The notes beneath the pieces were generated by a model, which saw only the letters and a list, made by a program, of their open reading frames with translations, did no database searches and had not been told where the DNA came from. Shown here in pieces: positions 6,390 through 6,617 of a stretch of 6,617 bases of DNA. Made by a program: the position numbers and the translations under genes. This DNA is from Ignavibacteriales bacterium (GTDB lineage Bacteria; Bacteroidota; Ignavibacteria; UBA10030), in assembly GCA_016218005.1 (NCBI GenBank), contig JACRFF010000005.1, forward strand, positions 1 to 6,617, in the 5' to 3' direction. Positions within the stretch are counted from its first letter, which is position 1, and every line of letters begins with the position of its first letter.

Positions 6390-6617
6390 GGAGCTTGGCG
6401 GTATGGAGTTTGTTGTGTGTATGCCTCACGCGAACGCTGACCGCAAGCAGCGATGGTATCTTTCAACAACACTCACAACAAAACGATAATCCTATGAACG
6501 ACTCTTATCCGAAGTCCGGCAAAACACTCTACCTGAACATCATCTGGCATCAGCATCAGCCGCTGTATCTTGATCCGGAAAGCGATCAGTTGCAGGGACC
6601 GTGGGTCCGTACACACG
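6377..6617 (+). CDS. GH57-family glycoside hydrolase, N-terminus only (runs off the right edge)
   Basis: The frame is open from ATG 6377 to the edge (80 codons). Residues about 51-80 read LYLNIIWHQHQPLYLDPESD followed by QLQGPWVRTH. This is the start of a GH57 barrel: conserved region I HQHQP (58-62) plus the PWVRTH segment that usually follows. GH57 enzymes are retaining alpha-glucan enzymes (amylase, 4-alpha-glucanotransferase, amylopullulanase, branching types); the catalytic Glu and Asp lie beyond the window, so activity cannot be assigned. Residues 1-23 (VWRSLAVWSLLCVCLTRTLTA) look like a signal peptide, which would be notable because many GH57 enzymes are cytoplasmic. An alternative start at ATG 6494 (Met40) would remove that segment and give a cytoplasmic protein. 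I prefer 6377 because it lies 8 bases after the GH13 stop and encodes a credible export signal, though neither start has a clear ribosome binding site. Confidence 0.8.
   Translation, partial: MEVWRSLAVWSLLCVCLTRTLTASSDGIFQQHSQQNDNPMNDSYPKSGKTLYLNIIWHQHQPLYLDPESDQLQGPWVRTH

Overview
The window most likely comes from a bacterium of the Bacteroidota/Chlorobiota (FCB) group, probably an Ignavibacteria- or Kapabacteria-like lineage. The main evidence is the C-terminal module of the large amylase. It carries the NYPNPFNPATTI motif, a GQEIATLV segment, a W-N-G-R-N segment and a KILLLK tail, which is the form of the type IX secretion (T9SS) type A sorting domain common in those lineages. Ribosome binding sites are weak throughout, which also fits. 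No rRNA, tRNA, CRISPR array, transposase or phage gene is visible.

Layout. A leftward gene (1108 to beyond base 1) encodes a membrane-anchored SGNH/GDSL hydrolase that runs into TPR repeats and is cut by the window edge. A gap of about 100 bp holds candidate divergent promoters. Five rightward genes then follow with very small gaps: a 78-residue single-span membrane protein (1210-1446), a NodU/CmcH/TobZ-type O-carbamoyltransferase (1456-3195, GTG start), a 59-residue DUF5989-type membrane protein (3198-3377), a 991-residue secreted GH13 alpha-amylase-family enzyme with CBM48 and Ig/PKD-like modules plus a T9SS tail (3393-6368), and the first 80 codons of a GH57 glycoside hydrolase with an apparent signal peptide (6377 to beyond base 6617).

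How the genes fit together. Hydrolase, small membrane protein, carbamoyltransferase and DUF5989 resemble a recurring cassette of unknown purpose, of which the sxtI/J/K/L block of saxitoxin clusters is the best-known example. Carbamoyltransferase plus SGNH hydrolase plus tiny membrane proteins suggests carbamoylation, and perhaps deacylation, of a hydroxylated glycan or lipid-linked substrate near the membrane. The unusual part is that this cassette runs without a clear break into two export-directed alpha-glucan enzymes (GH13 and GH57). This may be simple adjacency or a functional link between glycan modification and alpha-glucan breakdown; the sequence cannot decide between these. Coding density is very high, and no gene-free stretch exceeds about 100 bases.
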